Source: Propionicimonas sp020161015 (GTDB lineage: Bacteria; Actinomycetota; Actinomycetes; Propionibacteriales; Propionibacteriaceae). Taken from it: a DNA stretch of 64,000 nt. Positions 34,641 to 42,656 of the stretch are shown here, in pieces (position 1 is the stretch's first letter; each line of letters starts with the position of its first letter). The DNA is taken from assembly GCF_964266745.1 (NCBI RefSeq), contig NZ_CAXWGX010000029.1, positions 62,001 to 126,000 of the forward strand. Reading direction: 5' to 3'. Made by a program: the position numbers and the translations under genes. Below the pieces are notes generated by a model. The model was not told the origin of the DNA and made no database searches. It saw only the letters and a list, made by a program, of their open reading frames with translations.

Positions 34641-35708
34641 CTATCGGTTGTGTTGCTCGCCCCGGGTGACCCCTGGGCTGTCGAGGGACGGGGAGGGGCC
34701 TGCGGCACCCTCCGGTGCGGGGGGCGGTGGGGCAGCGGCGGGGGCGAACAGGCGCCGGAGGCCCTCGGCGAGGGTGATGCGGCGACGCATGGCGTCGAGG
34801 CTCACGCCGAGGAGGATGATCACGCCGATGACCAGGGGCTGCCAGAAGCTGTCGACGCCGACGACGTTCATGCCGTTCGACACCGTGGCGATCAGGATCG
34901 CGCCGAGCAGGGCGCCCACGATCGTGCCGATGCCGCCGAACAGGCTGACGCCGCCGACCACCGCAGAGGCGATGCTGTAGAACTGCTCGTTCCCCGAGCC
35001 CGCGGTGGGGTAGCCGACCATCAGCCGGCTGGTGGTGATGACGCCGCCGATGCCCGCGCAGATGCCCGAGATGGCGTAGACCATCAGGATCTTGCGCCCG
35101 ATGTTCACCCCGGCGAGGCGGCTGGCGTCGGCGTTGCCGCCCACGGCGTAGATGTGCACGCCGCTCGGGGTCTGGCGGAGGATCACGATGAAGACGGCGG
35201 CGGCGATCGCCAGCATGATCACCGGGATCGGGATGCCGTACAGCGAGCCGCGTCCGAACACCGCGAACATCGGGTCGGCCACGGTCACCGAGCGCGCCCC
35301 GGTCAGGATCTGCGGGATCGCGGCGGAGATGCCGTAGGTGGAGAAGGTGACGATGAACGGCGGCAGCTTGACGAAGTGGATGATCGCGCCGTTGAAGAGG
35401 CCCACGAGCAGGCCGACGACCACCGCGACGATGCCGGCCAGCCACCACGGGGCGCCCAGCTGCATCGAGATCGCGGCGAGCATGCCGGTGAGGGCGATGT
35501 TCGAGCCGACGGAGAGGTCGATGCCGCCGGTCAGCAGGACGAAGGTCTGGCCGAGGGCAAGGAACGCCACCACCGTGCCGTTGAGCATGAGGACCTGGAT
35601 GTTGCCCAGGGTCATGAACTCCGGCGACAGCATCGACATGACCAGGGCGACGAGGACGAGCACCCCGAAGATGCCCATCTCCTCCGGCAACCGACGCCGT
35701 TTCGCCAT
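34641..35708 (-). CDS. Sugar ABC transporter permease, RbsC type
   Basis: A 355-residue permease with about ten hydrophobic segments. Family motifs include TGGIDLSVGSNIALTGMLAA and YAVGGNADASRLAGVN, both typical of RbsC. The C-terminal 35 residues are Pro/Ala-rich and probably cytosolic. The ATG at 35708 follows GGAGGAG. It is the first gene of the operon, with its promoter in the divergent 111-bp gap. Confidence 0.9.
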   Translation of the reverse strand: MAKRRRLPEEMGIFGVLVLVALVMSMLSPEFMTLGNIQVLMLNGTVVAFLALGQTFVLLTGGIDLSVGSNIALTGMLAAISMQLGAPWWLAGIVAVVVGLLVGLFNGAIIHFVKLPPFIVTFSTYGISAAIPQILTGARSVTVADPMFAVFGRGSLYGIPIPVIMLAIAAAVFIVILRQTPSGVHIYAVGGNADASRLAGVNIGRKILMVYAISGICAGIGGVITTSRLMVGYPTAGSGNEQFYSIASAVVGGVSLFGGIGTIVGALLGAILIATVSNGMNVVGVDSFWQPLVIGVIILLGVSLDAMRRRITLAEGLRRLFAPAAAPPPPAPEGAAGPSPSLDSPGVTRGEQHNR

Positions 35709-35770
35709 TCCACCGCTCCTCCACCTCGAGGGTCCGACCTGACGAACATAGGCCTGAGTTCCGACGACTT

Positions 35771-35811
35771 GCAACATGTGTTGCGTTTTCGTGACTCGAC
35801 TGTGCTAGATT
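35771..35811 (+). promoter_or_regulatory. Operator and leaderless promoter of the SorC gene
   Basis: GCAACA (35771-35776) and TGTTGC (35779-35784) form an inverted repeat around TG. TAGATT (35806-35811) lies 8 nt before the ATG at 35820, leaving no room for a ribosome site, so the mRNA is probably leaderless. The repeat overlaps where a -35 would be and may be the site of the SorC-family regulator, controlling both directions. Confidence 0.55.
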
Positions 35812-35819
35812 GCGCTCAA

Positions 35820-36809
35820 ATGAGCACGCAAGCAAAGACACAACGAGCGCGGGCGCGGCAGATGCTCGAGATCGCCCGCCGCTACTACCTCAACGACGAG
35901 TCGATGGTCGCCATCAGCGACCAGCTGGGCGTCAGCCGGTTCAAGGTCGCGCGGCTGCTGAAGGAGGCCCGCGACACCGGGCTCGTCCGGATCACCCTGC
36001 ACACCGGCGGCGCAGAGGACGCGGAGCTCGGCGCGCGGCTGGCCGCGCACCTCGGACTGAGCCACGCGATCGTGGTGGAGGCCTTCGGCACCCGCGAGGA
36101 GGTGCGCCACATCGTGGGCGTCGCCGCAGGACGCCACCTCCAGCGGACGCTGCGGGCCGGCGAGACCCTCGGCCTGACGTGGGGACGCACGCTCACCCAC
36201 ATGATCGAGAGCCTGGAGAGCCTGCCCAACGTGCAGGTGCTCCAGCTGACCGGCCACGTGGGCTCGAACCTCAGGGAGAGCCCGATCGAGCTGGCCCGGA
36301 GGGCGTCCCTGATCGGCGGGAACAACGCGAAGGCGATCATGGCACCCCTGTACGTCGACAACCTCCAGGCCGCGCAGGCGCTGCGCAACCAGCCCGACAT
36401 CAAGGAGGTGTTCGACCTGTTCGACACCGTCACCACGGCGATCGCGGCCGTCGGCAGCTTCGCCCCGGCGGCCGACGGCGCCACCAACTCCCAGTTCCTC
36501 CCGCTGCTGCCGCCGGCGATGCGCGAGCGACTGCTGGCCACAGGCGCCATCGCCGAGGTGTGCGGGCTCCCGTTCCGGCCGGACGGGTCCCTCGCCGACC
36601 CCGAACTGACCGAGCACATCTTCTCGATCTCCGCCGAGCAGCTCCACCGGATCCCGCGGGTGATCGCGATCGCCTCCGACCCGAGCAAGGCCGAGGCGAT
36701 CCTCGCGCTGTGGCGGGCGGACGTGATCTCCGAGCTCGTGGTGGACGCCGACCTTGCCGAGACGTTGCTCTCCGCTCCCGCCGTCCCCGCTGCCGGGAGC
36801 GGCCGATGA
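35820..36809 (+). CDS. SorC-family sugar-responsive regulator
   Basis: A 329-residue regulator with an N-terminal helix-turn-helix (about 20-60; MVAISDQLGVSRFKVARLLKEARDTGLVRI) and a C-terminal SorC/DeoR-type sugar-binding domain (about 85-315; VGVAAGRHLQRTLRAGETLGLTWGRTL, IVGG-like GGNNAKAIMAPLYVDN). Such proteins respond to a phosphorylated sugar, here probably a product of the FGGY kinase. It is divergent from the importer operon and overlaps the epimerase-like gene by 4 bp. ATG chosen because the -10 is 8 nt upstream. Confidence 0.85.
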   Translation: MSTQAKTQRARARQMLEIARRYYLNDESMVAISDQLGVSRFKVARLLKEARDTGLVRITLHTGGAEDAELGARLAAHLGLSHAIVVEAFGTREEVRHIVGVAAGRHLQRTLRAGETLGLTWGRTLTHMIESLESLPNVQVLQLTGHVGSNLRESPIELARRASLIGGNNAKAIMAPLYVDNLQAAQALRNQPDIKEVFDLFDTVTTAIAAVGSFAPAADGATNSQFLPLLPPAMRERLLATGAIAEVCGLPFRPDGSLADPELTEHIFSISAEQLHRIPRVIAIASDPSKAEAILALWRADVISELVVDADLAETLLSAPAVPAAGSGR

Positions 36810-37435
36810 GGATCGCCGGCTCGCTGTGGTCGGTGCCGGTCGACGCGCGGCCGCACCGCCTCGCCACGGCGGTGGCCGCCGGGCTGCCCGTCGTGCACTG
36901 GGACGCCAGCGACGGCCGGTTCGCCGCGCCGGGGGGGTTCACCCCGAGCGCCGCCGGCCGGCTGCTGGCGTCCACGCCGCCGGTGGAGTCGGAGGCCCAC
37001 CTGATGTCACACGCCCCCGCACCGGACGTGCCCGCCTGGGCGGAGCTCTGCACCACGATCGTCGTCCCGCTGGAGGTCGACGGCGCCCCGGCAGCGGTCG
37101 CGGCCATCGAGGCGCGGGGGGTGCGGCCGGCGCTGGCGGTCTCGCTCGGCACGCCGCTGGAGCAGGTGCCCTCCGGGCTCCCCGTCCTGCTGATGGCGAT
37201 CACCCCCGGCGAGGCCGGAGCGCCGTTCGACCCGGCCGTGCTCGACCGCGTCCGGCGCCTCAGGGACCGGGGGCGCAACCCCCTGGTCGGGGTGGACGGG
37301 GGCATCGGCCCGGGCCACTTCAGCGCCCTCGCCGAGGCCGGCGCGCAGTGGCTGGTCAGCGGTACCAGCCTGTTCCAGGCGCCGGACACCGGGGCCTGGC
37401 TCGAGGCGTGCCGGCGGTCCGTCCCGGAGGGATAG
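36806..37435 (+). CDS. Ribulose-phosphate 3-epimerase-like protein
   Basis: A 209-residue TIM-barrel protein of the RPE family. Metal-ligand positions are kept: His31 and Asp33 (HWDASDGRF), His65 (EAHLMS) and Asp164 (GVDGGIG), as is the Ser of GSLWS at residue 6. The usual NPxTP loop is altered to SLGTPLEQ, and MSVNPGFGGQ to MAITPGEAGA, so the substrate may not be ribulose 5-phosphate. A related enzyme is D-allulose-6-phosphate 3-epimerase (AlsE). The start overlaps the SorC gene (ATGA), tying it to the sugar locus. Confidence 0.75.
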   Translation: MRIAGSLWSVPVDARPHRLATAVAAGLPVVHWDASDGRFAAPGGFTPSAAGRLLASTPPVESEAHLMSHAPAPDVPAWAELCTTIVVPLEVDGAPAAVAAIEARGVRPALAVSLGTPLEQVPSGLPVLLMAITPGEAGAPFDPAVLDRVRRLRDRGRNPLVGVDGGIGPGHFSALAEAGAQWLVSGTSLFQAPDTGAWLEACRRSVPEG

Positions 37436-37448
37436 CGGGCGAGGGCGC

Positions 37449-38468
37449 TCAGCTCCAGAGGCGGTGGTAGGCGTTGATCGCCGGCTGCCCGCCGAGGTGG
37501 GCGTACAGCACCGTCGCGTCGCGGGGGATCTCCCCGGTGGAGACGAGGTCGATCAGGCCGGCGAGCGACTTGCCCTCGTAGACCGGGTCGGTGATCATCG
37601 CCTCGAGCTGGGCGCCGAGCCGGATCGCCTCCATCGTCGACTCCACGGGGATGCCGTAGAGTTCACCGGCCCAGCCCTCGAGCACCTGGATCTCGTCGTC
37701 GCGCAGGTCGCGCCCGAGCTCGATGAGCGCCGCGGTGTCGCGGGCGATCCGGGCCACCTGGTCGCGGGTCTTCGCCAGCGTCGCGGACGCGTCGATGCCC
37801 AGCACCCGGCGCTTCACCCCGGTCAGGTCCTCGAGGGCGGCGAACCCGGCGATCATCCCGGCGTGGGTGGAGCCGGTCACCGTGCACACCACGATCGTGT
37901 CGAAGAAGACCCCCAGCTCCTTCTCCTGGGCGGCGACCTCGAACGCCCAGTTGGCGAAGCCCAGCCCGCCGAGCGGGTGCTCCGAGGCGCCGGCGGGGAT
38001 CGGGTAGGGCGTTCCGCCGGCCGCCTCCACCTCGGCGAGGGCGTTCTTCCAGGAGTCCCGGATGCCGATGTCGAAGCCGGCGGGGTCGAGGCGGGAGTCC
38101 GCGCCGAGGATCCGCGAGAGCAGGATGTTGCCGACCTTGTCGTTCACCGGGTCGTCCCACGGCACCCAGTGCTCCTGCACCAGGCGGCACTTCAGGCCGA
38201 GGTGCGCGGCGACCGCAGCCACCTGCCGGGTGTGGTTGGACTGGTAGCCCCCGATCGAGACCAGCGTGTCGGCTCCGGAGGCGAGGACGTCGGGGACGAT
38301 GTACTCCAGCTTGCGCACCTTGTTGCCGCCGAACGCGAGGCCGCTGCTCACGTCCTCGCGCTTGGCCCACACCTGCGCGCCGCCGAGGTGGCTGCTCAGC
38401 CTTCGCAGCGGGTGGACGGGGCTCGGCCCGAAGGTGAGGGGGTGGCGGGGGAAGTCGTGGAGCGTCAT
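37449..38468 (-). CDS. acdS: 1-aminocyclopropane-1-carboxylate deaminase
   Basis: A 339-residue fold-type II PLP enzyme. ACC deaminase opens the cyclopropane of ACC, the plant ethylene precursor, to 2-oxobutyrate and ammonia. The PLP lysine is in GGNKVRKLEY (Lys50), SIGGYQSNHTRQVA forms the active-site loop, and DPVYEGKSLAG carries the Tyr-Glu pair near 295 that marks true ACC deaminases. The late YAHLGGQPA holds the Leu also used to separate it from D-cysteine desulfhydrase, which has Ser/Thr at these places. Length matches (about 338). It is divergent from a GntR regulator, separated by a perfect palindrome. Confidence 0.88.
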   Translation of the reverse strand: MTLHDFPRHPLTFGPSPVHPLRRLSSHLGGAQVWAKREDVSSGLAFGGNKVRKLEYIVPDVLASGADTLVSIGGYQSNHTRQVAAVAAHLGLKCRLVQEHWVPWDDPVNDKVGNILLSRILGADSRLDPAGFDIGIRDSWKNALAEVEAAGGTPYPIPAGASEHPLGGLGFANWAFEVAAQEKELGVFFDTIVVCTVTGSTHAGMIAGFAALEDLTGVKRRVLGIDASATLAKTRDQVARIARDTAALIELGRDLRDDEIQVLEGWAGELYGIPVESTMEAIRLGAQLEAMITDPVYEGKSLAGLIDLVSTGEIPRDATVLYAHLGGQPAINAYHRLWS

Positions 38469-38487
38469 CAGGACCCTTTCGTGGAGT

Positions 38488-38499
38488 GCAATATATTGC
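38488..38499. promoter_or_regulatory. Perfect 12-bp palindrome, operator candidate for acdS/GntR
   Basis: GCAATATATTGC, flanked by GT and GC, lies between the divergent starts, 19 bp before acdS and 44 bp before the regulator. The AT-rich centre (TATATT on either strand) is also a good -10, so a bound regulator would block or recruit RNA polymerase. Confidence 0.65.
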
Positions 38500-38543
38500 G
38501 CATCGCAAGCGTAGGATGTCAACGCCACGATCGAGGAGGACGC

Positions 38544-39185
38544 ATGCCCGTGCCCGCCGAGAGAGGGATCCACCAGCGGCGGCTGCTGCGGGACGAGGTC
38601 TACGGCGTGCTCAGGGACGCGATCGTCCAGGGCCGGTTCACGCCGGGCGAGCAGCTGCGGGACGCGGAGCTCAGCGCCTGGCTGGGAGTCTCCCGCACGC
38701 CGATTCGCGAGGCGCTCCTGCGCCTCGAGCGCTCGGGACTGGTCCGGGCGACCCCGGGGCGGTCCACCGTCGTCGCGCCGGAGGACGCCGCGTCCGTGCG
38801 GGACGCGCAGCAGGTGGCCGCAGAACTGCACGCGCTCGCCGTCCGGCTCGCCACCGGACGCATCGACACCGCCGGCCTCACCGCGATGCGGGAGGCCAAC
38901 CGTGCCCTGCGCCACGCGCTGTCCGCCGGCGACGTCCCCGGAGCCCTCGCTGCCGACGACGCCTTCCACCGGCTTCCCGTCGACGCCTGCGGGAACCGGC
39001 TCGTCGCGAACCAGCTGGAGGAGGTCACCGCGACGCTGCGGCGCTCGGAGTACCTGCACTTCGGCTCCCTCACCGGTGCGGACTCCCCCGACCAGCACGA
39101 CGCGATCGTGGCCGCCATGGAGGCCGGGGACGCCGTGCGCGCCGCCGACCTCACGCGCCGGAACTGGCTCCGCCTCGCGACGTAG
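38544..39185 (+). CDS. GntR-family regulator (FCD/FadR type)
   Basis: A 213-residue regulator with an N-terminal winged helix (about 15-75; RDAIVQGRFTPGEQLRDAELSAWLGVSRTPIREALLRLERSGLV) and an all-helical C-terminal FCD-like domain (about 85-205; DDAFHRLPVDACGNRLV, compare D-x-FH of FadR-type effector domains). The metal/ligand His residues are partly kept. GAGGAGG lies 7 nt before the ATG. Its place next to acdS suggests it senses ACC or a related amino acid. Confidence 0.85.
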   Translation: MPVPAERGIHQRRLLRDEVYGVLRDAIVQGRFTPGEQLRDAELSAWLGVSRTPIREALLRLERSGLVRATPGRSTVVAPEDAASVRDAQQVAAELHALAVRLATGRIDTAGLTAMREANRALRHALSAGDVPGALAADDAFHRLPVDACGNRLVANQLEEVTATLRRSEYLHFGSLTGADSPDQHDAIVAAMEAGDAVRAADLTRRNWLRLAT

Positions 39186-39224
39186 GCCGGTCACACGGCA
39201 GCAGGGCCCGCGGCGATCCGCCCC

Positions 39225-41225
39225 TCACCGGATCCGGAGCAGCGCACCCCCGAGGGCCGGCACGACCGTCCCGACGACGAGGTCGCCGCCCCGCCGCTCG
39301 ATCGGCAGGTCCCGCCCGCCGAGCGCCACCGCTGCGACGTCCCTGCGACCGACATGCAGCCGCGGGCGTTCGAGCGGGTCGAGCGAGCCGTTGACCAGGT
39401 AGACAGCGAAGCCGTCGCCGTCGGGATAGCAGTAGGCCGCGACGTCGGCGGCGCCACGGACGCAGACCAGCCGGTCGTCCCACGCGGTGAGGACGCTCTG
39501 GAGCAGCTCCTGGCGCAGGGTCGTCCGGACCATCGGCGGGACCGGGCCGAGCGGGTCGCCGTGGCCGAACGGCACGACGAGGATCCGCTCGTCCACCAGT
39601 GCGTGGGCGGGGCCGGCATCGGCGTGGGCGGCGCCGCGGAACCGGGTGAGCACCCGCGCCCGCCCGGGACGGTAGGTGACCAGGCCGATGTCCGCGCCGA
39701 GCAGGAGCGTGGAGGCACGCGCGCGCGGGCGGCCGAGCAGCTCGACGCCGTCGACTGCCTCCTCGTAGGTCGCCAGGCCGTCCTCGTCACCGGTCCAGGA
39801 CACCTCCGCCACGCCGATCAGGTCGCCCAGGCCGAGGTCCACCAGGGAGTCGACAGCCTCGGCGTCCAGCAGCACGTGGTTCCGTTCGACCAGGCCTCGT
39901 GCGACCTCGGCGCCGACCGTGCGGGCGAACTGGCCCGACATCGCCACCACGCCTCCGCTGACCGAGGTGTCGGTGGAGTACCGGAAGGCGACGCCGTACG
40001 CGGCGAGCAGGGCGCCGAAGACGTACTCGCGCGGATAGAGCTCGGTCATCGAGACGCCGGCCGTGGTGTGGATGCTCCCCGCGGAGTCCTCGTCGACCAG
40101 CACCACCACGCCCTCGCGGGGCCGCGCGAACACACCGGTCGCCAGGCCATCGACGAGCTCGTCCTTGGTATCGGCGAGAGCCTCCTGGTAGCCCTCCGCC
40201 AGCACGGGGCCGTTGCCGTTCAGGTCGTACAGGTCGAGGGTCATGCCGGACGGCGCCAGCACCTGGGCGCCGACCAGCTGGAAGCGCGTGAACGCCAGCG
40301 ACTTGGCGAACCGCGAGTACGGGAAGTTCTCCAGTTCCGGGTACACCTCGGTCCCCGGCGGCAGCAGGGCACGCTGCGCGTCGGCGATGGTGTGGAACAT
40401 CGACAGGTAGTCCGCCGGCCGGCGCTCGGAGTAGGCCGGCAGGTGGATGCGGACGGCGGGCGGGTGCGGACCGCACAGCGCCGCCAGCAGCGGCCCCCAG
40501 CGGCGCCCTTCCGCCGCGTGGACGGCGGGCACGGAGGTCATCAGGCCGAGCCGGGTCTGTGGGGAGACCGCGTGCACCGCGTCGCGGATCGCGCGGGCGG
40601 TGGCCTCCAGCGCCTCCCGCGCCGTGTCGAGCCAGATCGCCCGGAACGGGTGCGGCTCACCCGGCGCGAGGACGCCGGCGAGGAACTCGCCCCGGTCGAG
40701 CGGACGCCCGGCCCGGCGGGAGAACTCGGTCAGGTGCTCGTCGCAGAAGCAGCCGCCCCACTCCAGGGGCGGGTGGTTGTGGTAGCGGAAGTCGTCCTCG
40801 ACCCACAGGAAGCGCGGCCGGGCCCCGGCGTAGTAGCCGTAGAGCTCGGCGAGGTAGGCCCGCCACGCCGGATCGCGCGGGCAGGCCGCGAGCCGGGCCT
40901 CGCGCCCGGACGGGTCCACCATCAGCCGGAAGTCCTGGCCCGGCCTCAGCGTCTTGCCGTAATCGCCGTGCATGACGGTGTGCCAGGGGTTGATCGACAT
41001 CGACGCGCCGGCCCCGGCCGCGACGGCAGCGGTCCGTTCCGCGAGGTCGCGGAAGGCGACCCTCTCCTCGAGGTCGGTGTGCCCGGTGTTCAGCTCCTCC
41101 ACGTTGGCGAACACCATGACGTCGTCGATCCGCCCGGCCTCGACCAGCCCCGGCAGGTCGCCCAGGCCGCGCTCGTCCGTCCAGCCCGGGTCGAGGGCGA
41201 GCCGCAGCGAGTAGAGGTAGCTCAT
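39225..41225 (-). CDS. Unclassified 666-residue protein, probable glycoside hydrolase fold
   Basis: A large cytoplasmic protein without signal peptide or membrane segment. The first 400 residues have TIM-barrel-like spacing with conserved acidic and aromatic positions (RFLWVEDDFRYHNHPPLEWGGCFCDEH near 165-190; EVYPELENFPYSRF near 300). The rest contains Asp- and Val-rich beta segments like the C-terminal domains of GH42- or GH-A type enzymes. I cannot name the family. The ATG overlaps the stop of the esterase gene (ATGA). It is the last gene of the nine-gene operon, so it probably acts on the imported glycan. Glu300 or the Glu-Asp-Asp near 168 could be catalytic. Confidence 0.6.
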   Translation of the reverse strand: MSYLYSLRLALDPGWTDERGLGDLPGLVEAGRIDDVMVFANVEELNTGHTDLEERVAFRDLAERTAAVAAGAGASMSINPWHTVMHGDYGKTLRPGQDFRLMVDPSGREARLAACPRDPAWRAYLAELYGYYAGARPRFLWVEDDFRYHNHPPLEWGGCFCDEHLTEFSRRAGRPLDRGEFLAGVLAPGEPHPFRAIWLDTAREALEATARAIRDAVHAVSPQTRLGLMTSVPAVHAAEGRRWGPLLAALCGPHPPAVRIHLPAYSERRPADYLSMFHTIADAQRALLPPGTEVYPELENFPYSRFAKSLAFTRFQLVGAQVLAPSGMTLDLYDLNGNGPVLAEGYQEALADTKDELVDGLATGVFARPREGVVVLVDEDSAGSIHTTAGVSMTELYPREYVFGALLAAYGVAFRYSTDTSVSGGVVAMSGQFARTVGAEVARGLVERNHVLLDAEAVDSLVDLGLGDLIGVAEVSWTGDEDGLATYEEAVDGVELLGRPRARASTLLLGADIGLVTYRPGRARVLTRFRGAAHADAGPAHALVDERILVVPFGHGDPLGPVPPMVRTTLRQELLQSVLTAWDDRLVCVRGAADVAAYCYPDGDGFAVYLVNGSLDPLERPRLHVGRRDVAAVALGGRDLPIERRGGDLVVGTVVPALGGALLRIR

Positions 41226-42637
41226 GCCAGCGGCAGGTCGTAGAAGGAGAGGAACGGCAGCCGCGTGCAGTCGGCGGGCACGATCCCGCCGTGGTCCATC
41301 CGCCACATGCCGTGGGCCACCGCCGCACCCTGCACGTCGCGCTCGAGCCGGAGCACCACCGCGTCGCCCTCCACCTCCCAGGAGGCGAGCGGGACGAACC
41401 CCGCCTCGTCCACGACGTCGATCGGGCAGCGGGACGCCGGCAGGCCGAAGTCGTTGATCCAGTTGCGGATCGGAGCGAACCGGATGGACGCCGTCCTCGG
41501 ATCACGCAGCACCGCATCGACCGGCTCCGGAGCCCGCCAGTCGCGGTCGATGCCGTGGTCCTCGGCGAGAGCCGCATCGGCGAGCCGTTCCGCGAGCACG
41601 AGGTTCGCCGCGGAACTCAGGTGGATGAAGTCGTACAGCGGCAGGTCTCCCGTGGGCACCACGTGGACGCCGTCGAGCTGGTGGGCGGCCCTGCGCTGCT
41701 GCTCGCGGAGCGCCCCCCACTGGGCGTCCTGGTCACCCTCGACCGGTGCCGTGCAGCGGGCCAGCTGCACAGTGAGGAAAGGCAGCCCGGGTTGGCCGAG
41801 GCGCTCGCGAAACTCAGCGACGAACCGTCCGAACCGCTCGGCGTAGTCGGCGGAGCCCCGCTCGAAGCAGTCCGCCTCGCCCTGGTACCAGACGACGCCC
41901 CGCGGCTGCACCCCGGCGGACGCCAGCATCTCGAGGGCGTTCTCCGCCAGCGGGGCGAGGCCGTCGGCGTCGACCCACCACCGCAGCGGGGAGCCGCCGA
42001 AAGCCGCCATGACCAGGCCCACCGGCACGCCGGTCGCGGCGAGGAGGCGCTTGGCGAAGTGCAGGGCCGGCGAGTGGCCGGTGTTGTGGTTCTCGAAGTG
42101 CCCGACGTGCACCGCCCGCGTGCCGTCGTTCAGGGGGTGGGCAGCGAGCGCCCACGTGCCGTCCGCCCGGTAGTGGTGGACGCCCAGCTGGGGACCGTCG
42201 GCGACCCGGTCGCGCGCCCGGCCGGCCGCATTGCTCTGCCCGATCACGAGATAGGTGTCGCCCACCCCGACGTGGTGGACGATGTCGCCCCTGGTGAGGG
42301 AGTACCCGTCGCCGCCCACCTGCTCCAGCTGGGTCTCGACCCGGTAGCCGCCACCGGCCGGCAGCCGGAGCGCGACCTCCCACGTCCGGTCGGCCGCCAG
42401 CGTGGCACGCGTCCAGGGCACGACGGCGCCGCCGTCGGACTCGGCGACCACACGGGCGGAGACCGTCACCTCTGCGTCCGTTCCCGTGAAACGGAACGGC
42501 GGCTCCGGGCTGATCGTGGCCGGGCTCACCGTTCCGCGCAGCACCACGGTCGCGTGGTCGTCGGGCCCGCGCGTCAGCAGCTGCCAGTCCACCAGCCCGG
42601 AGGTGATCCGCACCCCCGGGACACCTGCTGCGGCCAT
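41222..42637 (-). CDS. Sialate O-acetylesterase-like (SGNH/SASA) enzyme
   Basis: A 471-residue protein with an SGNH-hydrolase core (about 120-345): LVIGQSNAAGRA with the nucleophilic Ser, GVVWYQGEADC (block with Gly/Glu), and YDFIHLSSAANLVLAERLA with the catalytic Asp-His. This is the carbohydrate esterase SASA (sialic acid-specific acetylesterase) family. An N-terminal beta domain (1-115) and a C-terminal beta domain are typical of bacterial members. No signal peptide is seen, unlike many homologues, so it would act in the cytoplasm. GGAGG lies 7 nt before the ATG. The sugar bearing the acetyl group is inferred. Confidence 0.85.
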   Translation of the reverse strand: MAAAGVPGVRITSGLVDWQLLTRGPDDHATVVLRGTVSPATISPEPPFRFTGTDAEVTVSARVVAESDGGAVVPWTRATLAADRTWEVALRLPAGGGYRVETQLEQVGGDGYSLTRGDIVHHVGVGDTYLVIGQSNAAGRARDRVADGPQLGVHHYRADGTWALAAHPLNDGTRAVHVGHFENHNTGHSPALHFAKRLLAATGVPVGLVMAAFGGSPLRWWVDADGLAPLAENALEMLASAGVQPRGVVWYQGEADCFERGSADYAERFGRFVAEFRERLGQPGLPFLTVQLARCTAPVEGDQDAQWGALREQQRRAAHQLDGVHVVPTGDLPLYDFIHLSSAANLVLAERLADAALAEDHGIDRDWRAPEPVDAVLRDPRTASIRFAPIRNWINDFGLPASRCPIDVVDEAGFVPLASWEVEGDAVVLRLERDVQGAAVAHGMWRMDHGGIVPADCTRLPFLSFYDLPLA

Positions 42638-42656
42638 GGGCGTCCTCCTGTCCTCG

